DNA of 64,000 nucleotides from Cruorifilaria tuberocauda (taxonomy: Eukaryota > Nematoda > Chromadorea > Rhabditida > Onchocercidae): NCBI GenBank assembly GCA_013365365.1, contig JABVXU010000013.1, positions 186,001 through 250,000 of the forward strand, written 5' to 3'. Shown here in pieces: positions 54,401 to 64,000 of this stretch. Below the pieces are notes generated by a model that saw only the letters and a program-made list of their open reading frames with translations, had not been told where the DNA came from and did not search any database. How positions within the stretch are numbered: position 1 is the stretch's first letter; each line of letters opens with the position of its first letter. Both the position numbers and the translations under genes were made by a program.

Positions 54401-55660
54401 CGACGGATCAATGATGATAGATTGATGACTAAGAATTTCTACTGAAGGCTACTTTCAATCTAAAATTCAATTCGCTTTTGATACATTTCAGTTGATTTCT
54501 CGTGTTCAATTCTTCCCTCACACCATTTTTCAATCACTTCTAAAATTTATTCTCGACAATCTTTTCCAATTTGCTATATCGTTAATTTGCAAAAATTGAG
54601 GCCTAAAGAGAATCTGAGTTTATAATAAATTTCACTCATAATTGCAATAATCGTCTCCATTCTTTTGAAATTTTCGTTTTTTTAAGCATATGTTTTGATA
54701 AGGTTTCTCTAATTCCTGCTCTTAGAACAATGTAATTTTGAGATTTTGAAATAATGAAGGGGCGATGAAGAAATGAGGAAGGTGCATATTGTAAATTAAT
54801 CAAGCTATCTTTGTCTCGTTATAATTTTGGGATATGAAGTGGACGATAAAGAAAGCTGATATAGTGATGTACAAATATGGGAACTAATCGGAAAGCTGCT
54901 GAGCTAATTGTAATCAGCAAGATCGATGCCTTACTTCCTCCTGTATCTCTCCGCCTTCCTTTCATTAGAGTAGGGAATCATTACAATCACAAGTCCACTG
55001 CATTCAACAATATTAAATTCATCGCTTGGTTTATTACCATTGGTGAAAGGATAAAGACATTCTCCAATTTGGGTTCCATGTAAAAAGTAATTCTCTCGCC
55101 CATTTCACTCAAAATTTCACTCTGAAAATATGAAATATTTGTTAATAATTCCAAGGAGAAAAGGAGATGCGCTGTTTTTTTTCCATCATCCATTCATTTC
55201 CATCAATTTTCCAACTGCAATAAGATGCATCGAAGTTGAATATATTAGATTATAAAAATTCTGATGCATTGCATATTCAGAAACTATTAAGGCTTGGTTG
55301 ATGCATCATTACTACCCCAGATGTTTTAGCTACTTCCATTGTTGGTCAGACGGCCGAAAGAATTTTATGATTCGAAATTCATAGTTTTATATTATATTAT
55401 GAGGGGAAATTTTAATTATAAAAGTTTATTAAATTTAGCTGCCATTTTCCAACGGCGAGAATTATTGTTTCCATGGAGATGACACTTTCAAAAATTGTTT
55501 TCAATAGTTTTTTTCTCACTGAGGCAAATATTTTAAACGCTGTTCCAAAAGGCTCGATGATAATCTGAAGTGTCGAGGAGCTGTATACTGCCTTAAGGAT
55601 TTAATGTTATGTGTTCTGAGATTTAATCACTGTCAAGTATAAACCAACTTTTGTTTACAC
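42481..55660. other. 13-kb AT-rich gene desert
   Basis: No gene is supported over about 13 kb. The longest frames, plus strand 45525-45851 (108 codons, ATG start, very rich in F/Y/S/L) and minus strand 51190-51474 (starts GTG), have no recognised domain and no neighbouring exon with a matching phase. Short microsatellites of ATT type lie at 47343-47367 and nearby. A 20-bp direct repeat occurs at 50293-50312 and 50321-50340. The region may hold long-range regulatory DNA, unseen exons or nothing. Confidence 0.5.
47343..47470. repeat. ATT/ATC-rich low-complexity region
   Basis: Repeated ttattattattattatcat and related units, with interruptions, across about 130 bases. Confidence 0.7.
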
Positions 55661-55667
55661 TGACAAT

Positions 55668-55680
55668 TTCTCATTCAGAG
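55668..55680 (+). promoter_or_regulatory. candidate spliced-leader acceptor
   Basis: tttctcattcag is followed about 11 bases later by ATG (55,690), which opens the first coding exon of the downstream gene. This is typical of a nematode spliced-leader site, but it could be the acceptor of an intron in the 5' UTR or an earlier coding exon. Confidence 0.5.
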
Positions 55681-55689
55681 TTTGGTCTG

Positions 55690-58451
55690 ATGCAGCGCCT
55701 CAGTTCATGGTTCGAACAGCTGCCTTTACGACGCCGTGGCTCTTCTCGACGATCAGAAAATTGTGGTTTGTTATCACACCCACACAAAAGACAATCCAAA
55801 TCAGCAGTGTCGCGACTTCATTACAACGGCAATGTCATACAAAGTTATAATCATCGAGATCATTCTGTTGATGCTCCACCGAAGTCTCCGATCATTAACG
55901 ATCAGCCACATGGTCGGTAGCATTTTGTATTATGAATGGATACATCAAACTACATAATTCTCTACCTTGAAATAATAAACAAAAATACGATGAAAAACTA
56001 TTTATAGAAATATCAATTCTAGACTATTCAATTATAGCTTGAAATCCACATTTATCTGTGCATTGTCACTATAAACATTATTATTTCACTGTCTAAAGCT
56101 CACTAGTGTTACGACTGCTAATGCTTAGTCTAGCCTAGCATCCATCTTTGGTCTAATATGAAGCAGTGCAGCATTAATTCCCAGTTGTTAGAAGAGGCAA
56201 ATTAAATTAATAGAAAGTTGTGCGCAGTACACACATTTTCATTTATTCAGCCACTCTTCATTTCATTTTTATTCCATTTCAGTAATAACGCCGTCTTCTT
56301 GGAACAGGCAAGAAACGGTAAGACAATCATGTCGCGACAGTTCCAAACTTGCCATATCTTTCTTGCAGTCATTCTCTGCACCAACTAGCTCTGGCCGAAA
56401 AGTATGCTCATAATTTTCATGAATTAGATTCTACTTAAAATCAAAATCAGTTTCTTCATCAAAGTTAACTAGATTTACATATGGCTTATCAGTTCAGTTA
56501 TAAGTGGGATGAAGAACAAATGGAACTAATGTGAACCTGAGCTAATCTGGTTTAATCGAATTCGATTTTAAATAATTTAAACTATATTGATTTCACTCGA
56601 TAGTTGTCTGTGTTATCTTTTTCTTTCTTCCCATCCAAAAAGGATTTTTTCTACTATTTCCTTGACCAATTTTCCAGAATATACGCACAAATCCGTGGAT
56701 TTCACATAGTCGCCCATTGACTCGAACTACTGTTTATCAGGGACCGAAATCCACTGAAGAACTAATGTATGCGTCGATAGATCGCACCACATCACTTCAT
56801 ATCAAAAGTTTGGATGAAAGCATTTACAGTTCCGGTTATGGCAGTCAAGATAGCAGGCAAAGTTTTCCATTTTTCAACTATTTTTTAAATGAAGAGAGGA
56901 TAAATTGATTTCCCCAAGCTTTAAAGTTTTATAACTGAAAATCGAAATGTAAGATTTTCGTTTTTTCTGAAAGGAAATCAGACAAAATATGGAGAGAGAA
57001 ATAATTTCCTCCACTTTATAAATCATCGAACTGTAGCTTATGCATTCCATTATTCAGTCCGGAATCATCAGTACATAGCCCTGATTGGCAACCATCGATT
57101 ACAACTGGAAAGCATAGTCAATTCGAGGATAAAGCAGTGGAATGTAGTTCAATTGATGTCGATGAAGCCTTGGGATTAGATTTGGAAGACAAATCGGAAA
57201 TGGAAGATCTGAAAACAATCGACGCTGGGGATCGCTTTTGCAAAGATGACGATCACATATATCATGAACTAGAGGTCTGTTTCCCACACTGCTAGAAACA
57301 CATTCCTTGGACAAAGTTGAAGATTTTTTATTTTCTTGACAAGTCGGAAGTTAGAGTATCTCTAAAGTGTGACCCCTCCACACCCACACGTAGCTCACGA
57401 TGCTATTTGCACAAAAACTTCTGCAATAGCATGTTTGAGCAACACAATGCAGTCATCGTTTCTCAACGATATGATAAAAAAATTTAGCAAACCAGTATCG
57501 GACGTCAGGCTTGATGAAGGAAGAATTTTATCGTTAGGATACGATTCTGTGTTTGCTATTCTGAATGTTCTTGAAAATCTTCATCCCAATGTAAACTTAG
57601 CAACATACAGACTATGTGAGATAATGTAGAGCTTAAATTGAAGGCCTTCAGTCAATTGTCATTGCTATTGGGTAACCGAACTTGTTCATCGGATTCGGAA
57701 ATTGCTAGCTCATCAGATGGATCACTGCGCTCTTCCCAGTGCTTATCACCAATTTACGCCCAACCAGATCATAACAATCGTAGCTCACATTATGATTATC
57801 AGTGCGAAAGATGTGAGGAGGACCGGGTGACTGAGTATCCGAACGTAGCTTCCAGCTTCACATATATTCCTTGTGCTAACTATAGACCACCTCCTGAATT
57901 TCATCCTCCTCCTCCACCAGTGTCACCAACACCATCATCGTTACCACCACTTCTACGAACAAACGATCTGGAACAAGCTGAATTGGATTTCCTTATCGAA
58001 TTGGATGCGCAGATTGCTGAACTGCAGGTAATTATACTTCTTTTTTAATTGAAAGCCTGAATTCTCATCATTCTCGAGCTTATGATTGCTGAGCGATTTT
58101 TTGAGAATAAATTGCTAAACATTCACATCAAGCTGGATTTTTTAGTGGTTTAAAAATTCGCGAATGTAATTAATGGGTAATTCAAATCGGCATTTGATTG
58201 GTACTAGAACAAATACTGTAATTATATGGCCGGCAACGTGGAAAGATTTAAATTGGATGATCAGGTAGTGTCTGGTGAATCGAAAATAAAGCGAATATTT
58301 TCAGTTGAAAAGTGTAGAGGTACGTCAACTTGTGGATGAGGCTCGTGAACGCCGCAATGCGCGTGCTCGTAACACGCATCTTTATCACGAATTAGCCGAG
58401 TTAAGACGAATGAAATGGGTGTTGCATAATCACTTCGAGTTAGTACTCTGA
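55690..58451 (+). CDS. unrecognised 468-aa protein, proline-rich tract and C-terminal coiled coil
   Basis: Seven exons: 55690-55912, 56283-56401, 56678-56856, 57058-57274, 57453-57590, 57644-58027 and 58305-58451. The total is 1407 nt and all phases close. The N-terminus is basic (QLPLRRRGSSRRSEN). The middle is Ser/Thr-rich, with possible phosphorylation segments, then acidic (DVDEALGLDLEDKSEMEDL). A proline run (PPPEFHPPPPPVSPTPSSLP, residues about 375-396) could bind SH3, WW or EVH1 domains. The last 60 residues have a heptad-like pattern (ELDFLIELDAQIAELQ, then VRQLVDEARERRNAR and YHELAELRRMKWVL), suggesting a coiled coil. No signal peptide or membrane span is seen, so it is probably a cytoplasmic adaptor or cytoskeletal protein (inference). 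The intron after 56,856 needs a GC donor. The short intron 57591-57643 is the least certain junction. Confidence 0.75.
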
Positions 58452-59390
58452 GCAGGCGCTGTTGCTACCGTTACAATTCAGTTTCTATTTTGTTACCATC
58501 TTCACGAGATTTCAGTTCGATATGTATGTCTGATTTGTAACTGGCTGATATGATTATTACCAATTTTCAGCAAGTGCTTTACTAAAATGATGTCTTAGTA
58601 GATGAAGCGTTAAGCTGAGTTAAACGAATTTTTTGGAAGGTTCAAAACGCAATTGTTTTTTTCTTTGGTTGACTACGATGTGCTGATTTCATCTAAATTT
58701 TGATTTCAAATTTCAACTGTTAAATATTTTCGTTTTTCAATGTATATTTTATTCATTTCTCAGGCTTGACGAACGAAATGTACTTTGCTATTTTATCTGA
58801 AAGTTTGAATATTTCCACTCCTGAGAATTATCATAGTATATGTGAATTCGTACTCTGATTTTCAACCGCTCGAATTTTGTACTTGATCTGGTAAAAGAAA
58901 AACAAAAGCAGCTAATGGAATATCTCTTGTATTTCTTAATTTCATACTGATTTTTGCATTTGTAAATAAGACTTCAATTAGAATTAACGTATATACTATT
59001 ATTTTTCTAGCTTTTCAGGACCTCTTCATTTCTCCTTCTATCACTGAGCTTTTTGCGTTTTTCAACGGTTTCTTTCTATTTATGGCAGTTCATTTCCTTT
59101 TTTGTTTGAAATTTTCAATCAGAAAAGTCTACCGAATATTTCTGATCCGTGTCTCATTCAAAATTCAGATAACAAGACTTTTCGTAATGATTTTTGTGAA
59201 TAACTGTTTATTAATATTCGAACTCTCTCTATTTTATAAAAGATTTGATTTGTGCGATTCACTTTACTTCTTTCCCTTCACTGTGAGATCAAATTCGAAA
59301 TTAAGTTGAAGCATAATAGTACGTGTAGAAAGTAAAGCAAATTGAAAGCGTAAGGAAGTGGTCAAAATAAATTAAAATAAGATTCTCCAG
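58452..59390. other. 3' flank/intergenic spacer
   Basis: AT-rich spacer after the stop at 58,451, probably the 3' UTR of the coiled-coil gene. A 75-codon frame at 59082-59309 is Phe/Leu/Ile-rich with no recognised feature. No other exon-like block was found before the acceptor at 59,390. Confidence 0.5.
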
Positions 59391-59392
59391 CG

Positions 59393-60496
59393 ATGCGTGG
59401 TTCTCCACACAACCGAAACGATATACATGCTGTACATCGTTATACATCTACTTTTTGTTGAAGATATCATCTAACTGAAACTTTTACAGCTATTCGCGAA
59501 TAGCAAATTCACTGATAAATTAGTCGTTCCCCGTGTATGTAACGCATCCTCCTGAGAATAATGCCCTTCTTAAACTAATTTCCCATCTGACATGAAAGAA
59601 AATGTATTAAATATTAAGTGACACCGGCAAGTTCTAATTTTATCGAGAACCCAAACTTGATCAAATTCACACTGATAAATAGGGTGAGCAGGTTATAAAC
59701 TGATAATGTGCATGTGGATAAATTCATGTCACTGGTAGGACACATGCATTATTTCGCATTATGAATATAATAAACTGATGAAAGGATGCGTTCGTTCCTG
59801 CGTAAATGGACCACTTGTTGCATACTCCGCGTTGAAGTAAGATGTTCATTTATATCTTTTCAATGCGTGTTTTGCAGACGGAGCTTGGCGAGTTGCTAAA
59901 AATGATTAATCGTAGTTTGATTAAAACATTCTAGCCAGCAAAAAATGACATTATATATATTTGCAGAGGGCATTCTAACGTTTGATAAAAACATCTTATT
60001 TTTTATTGCAAAGAATTACGGACTCATTTTGTATTATGTTATGTTTTTTGCACAACGCGTATTTTTAGAATCAATTGCATTCAATAGACACACACCATAG
60101 ACTTAGAGATGTTACTTAATAGAGTCTAAAATTTCTATCCTTTTAAATAAATAAATTTTGTTGAAGTTGAATTTCAAATGTTTTAATTTAATATGATTTA
60201 AACGAACTGACTGTAGCTGATTCGATATCTTTTCATTGGTATCTGCTCGTTATCGTTATCGCCAAACGTGTTATTCTCCAACTAACTTCAGCAAGATTAA
60301 AACTTAAAATTATTGTCTGAAATAAGCATGTTATCGCGCTGTACAATTAGCGCATGCTCTTGAAGAGATTTCACCATTGCGGTTGTCAGGAAGGAAAATT
60401 CTTTCTATAGTTGAAGATATCGATCGTTGTTGGCAGTCTCCATTTTCTTTCGATCATCTGTTAGCTGTATTGAACTCTTTGCGAGCTCAACTGTAA
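59393..60496 (+). CDS. candidate small upstream operon gene, about 72-80 aa, unknown
   Basis: The last exon (60351-60496, or from 60327) has clearly coding composition: it reads LEEISPLRLSGRKILSIVED then DRCWQSPFSFDHLLAVLNSL and stops at 60494-60496. Proposed earlier exons are 59393-59431 (MRGSPHNRNDIHA), three bases behind a likely spliced-leader acceptor (gattctccag), and 59878-59911 (TELGELLKMIN) behind a tttgcag acceptor. Phases close for either acceptor of the last exon. No family is recognised. The stop is only about 105 nt before the acceptor of the hnRNP gene, the usual spacing within nematode operons. The last exon is fairly secure; the exon chain is inference. Confidence 0.5.
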
Positions 60497-60589
60497 ATGA
60501 ATTGCTACATCGCAGTTTCAATTTTGAATTGTGATTGATTGTTCATGCATCGATCATTTATATCGCATTGTGCTACTCACTTGAACGAG

Positions 60590-60601
60590 TACTTTTTCCA
60601 G
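60590..60601 (+). promoter_or_regulatory. candidate spliced-leader (SL2-type spacing) acceptor
   Basis: tactttttccag ends at 60,601, 24 bases before the hnRNP ATG and about 105 bases after the stop of the small upstream gene. The spacing matches downstream genes of nematode operons. Transcript evidence is lacking. Confidence 0.5.
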
Positions 60602-60625
60602 CTTTCATTTTGATAAAATTGGAGG

Positions 60626-62836
60626 ATGAACCCAGATACGAATTACATACGACTACGTGGGCTTCCTTTCGCGGCTAAAGAACAGGATGTTCGAGATTTC
60701 CTTCAAGGTTTCTTTCAAACAAATCATTTCTTAAATATATGCAAGTGGTTTCTTAGCTATAGAGATTTTTTTTTTCGGTTTGAATGCAAAGTCGATAACT
60801 TTCACACTCACATCGAATGGTCGAGCAAGTGGTGAATGTTACGTGGAGCTGGATGATCAGGAAGCCGTTAAAGAAGCTCAAAAGCTTGATCGCAATGAAA
60901 TAAATGGACGCTATATTGAAGGTTTGTACAGAGTTGGTGCATTGTTGTTTCCATCTGAAAGAATATTTTTCAAACGTATTTGGAATTATGAAGAATAATA
61001 TTGTGTTATATCCAATTAGCAGATAAAAGTTTTATAGCTGATTAACAGCGGCCCACAAAGTTTATTTTCTAATTTTGTCCTCCTTTCAATTATTCTCGTA
61101 GGAAATCTTTGCAGTATTCAGCGTAAGCGATGCGGAGCTGTTAATGATGATACGTCATGGAGTTATTAAAGGTAGTGGTGGAGATGCGGACAGCCGTTAT
61201 GCTAGTAATTTTGTTGTTCGCCTTCGAGGTTTGCCATATAGTGCAACAGTCGATGACATCAAGGAATTTTTCTCAGGTTTCTTTCCACCCATTTTAGATG
61301 TTGATTTAGGTCAAATGATTCGCTTCTGCACTTTTTTCTGGATTGCAACTGAAATTTTTCAAATGAGGTATTTCCTTGGAATTTTATCATTTTTGCCGAA
61401 AACAATCCAAATATAATTTTAATGCCGTTGTACAGCTGATTGTCGGAGTTATATATCATCCCCGAACAGAATTAAAGGACCGGTAAGCGGTAGTTTGGTA
61501 TGAGAGTGGTTTTGGTAATGTTTTTTAATGGGAATATAGGCCTGGAAGTAGCGGATGCGGTAATCGACAAAGAACCGGGGGGTCGACCTTCGGGGGAGGC
61601 ATTCGTACGGTTGGCAACCAAAGAATACGCGGAATTGGCTTTGGAGAGAAGCAAAAACTACATGGGTTCAAGGTATGGGAATTCTGTTGGGGAATTTGCA
61701 AATTTTCAATTCTGGGCAGGTAAAATTTGTGTTTGTTGGTAGGGTCGAATTGAAGAGTTGCCATTTGGCTACTAGACATCCGGCTGATTTTTATTTAGCG
61801 TAAGTTTTTTACAGTAATTATGAACAATTTATTGTTGCCTATTAGTTCGTTTTGCATGAACTAACAATATTAAAATTTTTATTTTTGGAGTTTGAGAAGA
61901 AAGGGAAGCGAATCTGCTAAATACGACGCTCTCCATGATGGTATTTTAGATATGTCGAGGTTTTCCGTAGTTCAGCTGATGAAATGGATAATAGCTATTA
62001 CGCGGCACGAGGTATACCACCGCCAACCAGCGGACCAGTTCCATTGCGTGGAATAAGTCCGACACTTGACTTTCGATTTCGTGACAGGTTTTTTTGTAAT
62101 TCTTTTCACTTATAAAATGAAGCACTTGTTTGCAATTACTATTGGATGAAATCCATTTGCAGTTGAGCGGTTGACTTTGGCAAAGGCTGAAAAATAAGCA
62201 TTGTAGGTATGCAGATTATGGTCGCTATGGCGGACCGATAAGGCTTTCAAGTTTGCATCCACGTCCATCGCCATATGATCGCCCATATTACGATAGGGAT
62301 CGTTTTTATCGATACGGTGCACGATATGATCCAGAATTCGATGAAGCAATGTATGACCCCACCGTTAAAGTTTTTATGCGAGGTTACTTTTTTGTTTATA
62401 AATGGCTCATCCTGATGTTTCCGATAAATCTGAAAAGACCACTTATGCTCTACGTAAGTTGCTAAGATTCATGAGGTACATAGATCGCTCGTCGTATGAG
62501 TCAAAATTTGTTCTCTGGCTAAGCTGTTTTATCTCGCCATCGTTATTATTATTTCCAGGTTTACCGTACAGTGTTACTACCCTTGATATTGAAGAATTTT
62601 TCCGACCACTAAACTGCGTCGAAATTAAGCTTGGTTATAATGAGGAACGTCGTCTTTCGGGTGATGCGCTGGTAACTTTTTCAACAATGGCGGAAGCACG
62701 AGAGGCATTATCACGTAACAAAAACAATATGGGCACGAGGTAAATGATGGTGAACATTTTCTCATGAACTTTGCTGCTGATATTATGAATTTTCAGGGTT
62801 GCTTTTAAATGGTCTATGTCTGGCTTATTCGCGTAA
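60626..62836 (+). CDS. hrpf-1: hnRNP F/H-like RNA-binding protein with three quasi-RRMs
   Basis: Exons 60626-60707, 60778-60921, 61115-61276, 61540-61672, 61950-62087, 62207-62382, 62559-62739 and a doubtful last exon 62797-62836. In-frame total is 1056 nt (351 aa). hnRNP F/H proteins bind G-rich RNA through quasi-RRMs and control splicing and polyadenylation in the nucleus. What is seen: qRRM1 (residues about 7-80; YIRLRGLPF and GRASGECYVEL); qRRM2 (about 107-178; RLRGLPYSA, GRPSGEAFV and YVEVF); a Tyr/Arg/Gly/Pro-rich spacer (RPYYDRDRFYRYGARYDPEF); and qRRM3 (from about 273; VFMRGLPYS, RLSGDALVTF), which lacks its final YIELF-type strand here. RRM1 and RRM2 share a phase-1 intron at the same site (G|GL). 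The RRM1 acceptor reads CG instead of AG. The doubtful last exon ends AFKWSMSGLFA-stop. The true 3' end may lie at 63146-63935 or beyond the window. Confidence 0.88.
60768..60777 (+). other. non-canonical 3' splice site (CG) of hnRNP intron 1
   Basis: A T10 run followed by cg precedes GT TTG AAT, where frame and homology to the second RRM require the exon to resume. A canonical cag would need one extra A. The nearest in-phase AG (ctatag, ending 60,762) would insert five residues (EIFFF) into the RRM. This is a real CG acceptor, an allele, or a base missed next to the homopolymer. Confidence 0.6.
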
Positions 62837-62939
62837 ATCATGCGCCAGGATAAGAGGCACCCTTTTAATCGAATTTTGACACTCACGTTGTTTTGAGATT
62901 GGACAAGGACGAAATGTATGCGGTTAAATGGAAAATGCG

Positions 62940-63330
62940 CTTATTGCGCAATGTTAAATGGTCGTCGCCTTGAGCTCAAATTAAAAAAAAAACTAACTCA
63001 TAGATCAGAATAACAAGATTTTATGATGGAATGAATCACTTGCGGCTTTCCGGACGCGTTATTTTTGGGATAAGGATGAGAAATCATTTCAAGTAAATCA
63101 AGGAGAAACCTTTGAATATCTTTATATTAGTAACTCCTTTTTTAGAATTAAAAAACGAAAACGTACGAGGATTTCCGAAGGCACTAAACTATTGTTGCGG
63201 AAGAGGAGAGCAATGAAGAAGGAGAATCAAATGAACGATGAATATGCTGCATTATGCAAACAAATACGAACACAGATGAAAAGGGATTTTGAGGAATACA
63301 AACGTTGGAAAAAAGGAAAAACATTGCAAG
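62940..63330 (+). mobile_element. remnant of an RTE/CFDP2-type non-LTR retroelement (endonuclease-RT linker)
   Basis: The frame RTRISEGTKLLLRKRRAMKK, continuing NDEYAALCKQIRTQMKRDFE, matches the recognised pattern RISEATK-LL-RRREMK...EYA-LCK-IR-KM-EDFE-YR, found between the endonuclease and reverse transcriptase of RTE-like elements (often annotated as craniofacial development protein 2-like). A piece just upstream (about 62,950-63,010, LNGRRLELKLKKKLTHR) resembles the end of the endonuclease part (HRLLRAKIRF-KLEK). No RT domain follows. The match is from memory of family patterns; the element is truncated. Confidence 0.5.
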
Positions 63331-63935
63331 AAAACGTTGAGAGTATTCAGGAAGACGAAACTAGCTTGGAGGATTTCGAACGAGAAATGGAAGAAGAGTT
63401 TTTGGAGGAAAATGCTGGAAAAGAAGGTGCAACTTCGTTGAGAAAAACTGAAATCGAGGAACATGTGGAAACCTTCCAGAAAGAGAGAGTAGTGCAGCAG
63501 GATACAGCGAAGAATAAAGAAGGAGTAAAAGTTGAGCAGAGGCTTGTTGAGAAAACTGAGAATCATTTATTAAATAAATTATGTACGGGAGAAGCTCCTG
63601 AGAAAGCAAACACAAAAACCGAGCAGCAGCGGCAGGAAATTATAATGTCAGAGGAAAGACTGCAAGAAGCTAAAGCGTCTGGCGGAGATATCATGAAGTT
63701 GAAAAAAATGTCTAACGCAGATGGAGTACTTGAAACGCTGATAGGTAACGAAGCAGAAAAGATGCAGAGCGAGGAAACTGTGCAGGCAAATAATGAAAAA
63801 TATGTGAAAAAGGAAAGTGTAGCAGAACAATCTAGCAGTGTTGGATGGAAAAGTAGACCACGGATAAAGGGCAGGTACGGAGCATGGAAAGATCGCTCGG
63901 CTCTCAGTACGGTGCTTTCGGTGTCGCTGACGTGA
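63146..63935 (+). CDS. long highly charged ORF, possible exonised retroelement exon
   Basis: A 790-nt open block behind a consensus acceptor (ccttttttag). It begins with a basic, NLS-like segment (KKRKRTR and RKRRAMKK), continues with the retroelement linker-like part, and becomes a Glu/Lys-rich helical stretch of about 200 residues ending RSALSTVLSVSLT-stop at 63,935. Its phase fits splicing directly from the third hnRNP RRM exon (62,739 to 63,146), which would give a 601-aa fusion. It is far longer than other exons here. An AATAAA lies at 63,994. It may instead be an insertion within a long intron of the hnRNP gene. Confidence 0.45.
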
Positions 63936-63993
63936 GATTGTGTACCGAGCACAGTTCCACACAATTGTCTTATTCAGGGCGGTGTCACGGAAC

Positions 63994-63999
63994 AATAAA
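63994..63999 (+). terminator. candidate polyadenylation signal
   Basis: AATAAA lies 59 bases after the stop at 63,935, at the very end of the window. Confidence 0.4.
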
Positions 64000-64000
64000 A

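Noticed and set aside
63252..63995. Minus-strand ORFs of 84-133 codons
   Set aside because: Antisense shadows of the purine-rich charged ORF; Phe/Leu/Ser/Cys-rich composition is what Glu/Lys codons give on the opposite strand.
1..64000. CRISPR arrays, prokaryotic operons, rRNA or endosymbiont-derived inserts
   Set aside because: No spaced direct repeats, no Shine-Dalgarno-led gene strings, no rRNA-like blocks; the window reads as eukaryotic throughout.

Overview
The window looks like nuclear DNA of a nematode, most likely a filarial (clade III) worm. This is inference from AT-rich sequence (roughly 70% by eye), many short exons (40-280 bp) with TTTCAG-type acceptors, introns of 100-1000 bp, ATGs lying just behind likely spliced-leader acceptors, and nematode-like gene families. 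No database search was possible. All gene models were spliced by hand, and reading phase closes across every junction of the five main models, allowing one unusual acceptor and two GC-AG introns.

Layout, left to right: 1-180 may hold the last exon of a + strand gene. 300-9,022 is AT-rich intergenic DNA. 9,047-12,537 (+) is a seven-exon neuropeptide-Y/FLP-type GPCR of 349 aa. 15,240-19,364 (-) is a ten-exon BPI/LBP/CETP-family secreted lipid-binding protein of 532 aa, with a possible frame-shifting poison exon in one intron. 22,460-23,669 holds a GC-rich island and a candidate two-exon micro-gene (+). 25,906 to at least 34,920, probably up to 42,480 (-), is a large extracellular protein with one PAN/Apple-like domain followed by eleven thrombospondin type-1 repeats. 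42.5-55.7 kb is an AT-rich gene desert. 55,690-58,451 (+) is a seven-exon gene for an unrecognised 468-aa protein with a proline-rich tract and a C-terminal coiled coil. 59,393-60,496 (+) is a candidate tiny gene. Its stop lies only about 105 nt before the likely spliced-leader acceptor of an hnRNP F/H-type RNA-binding protein (60,626 onward, +), which suggests an operon.

The hnRNP gene carries three quasi-RRMs. The third lacks its last beta strand within the window. Next comes a long charged ORF (63,146-63,935) whose start resembles the endonuclease-RT linker of RTE/CFDP2-type retroelements and which joins the RRM frame in phase. It is either an intronic retroelement remnant, with the real last exon beyond the window, or an exonised terminal exon.

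Points most worth a second look: the PAN plus eleven-TSR architecture; the perfect hairpin holding a 3' splice site in that gene; the operon-like pair; the CG 3' splice site in the hnRNP gene; the retroelement-derived 3' exon; and the possible poison exon in the BPI gene.
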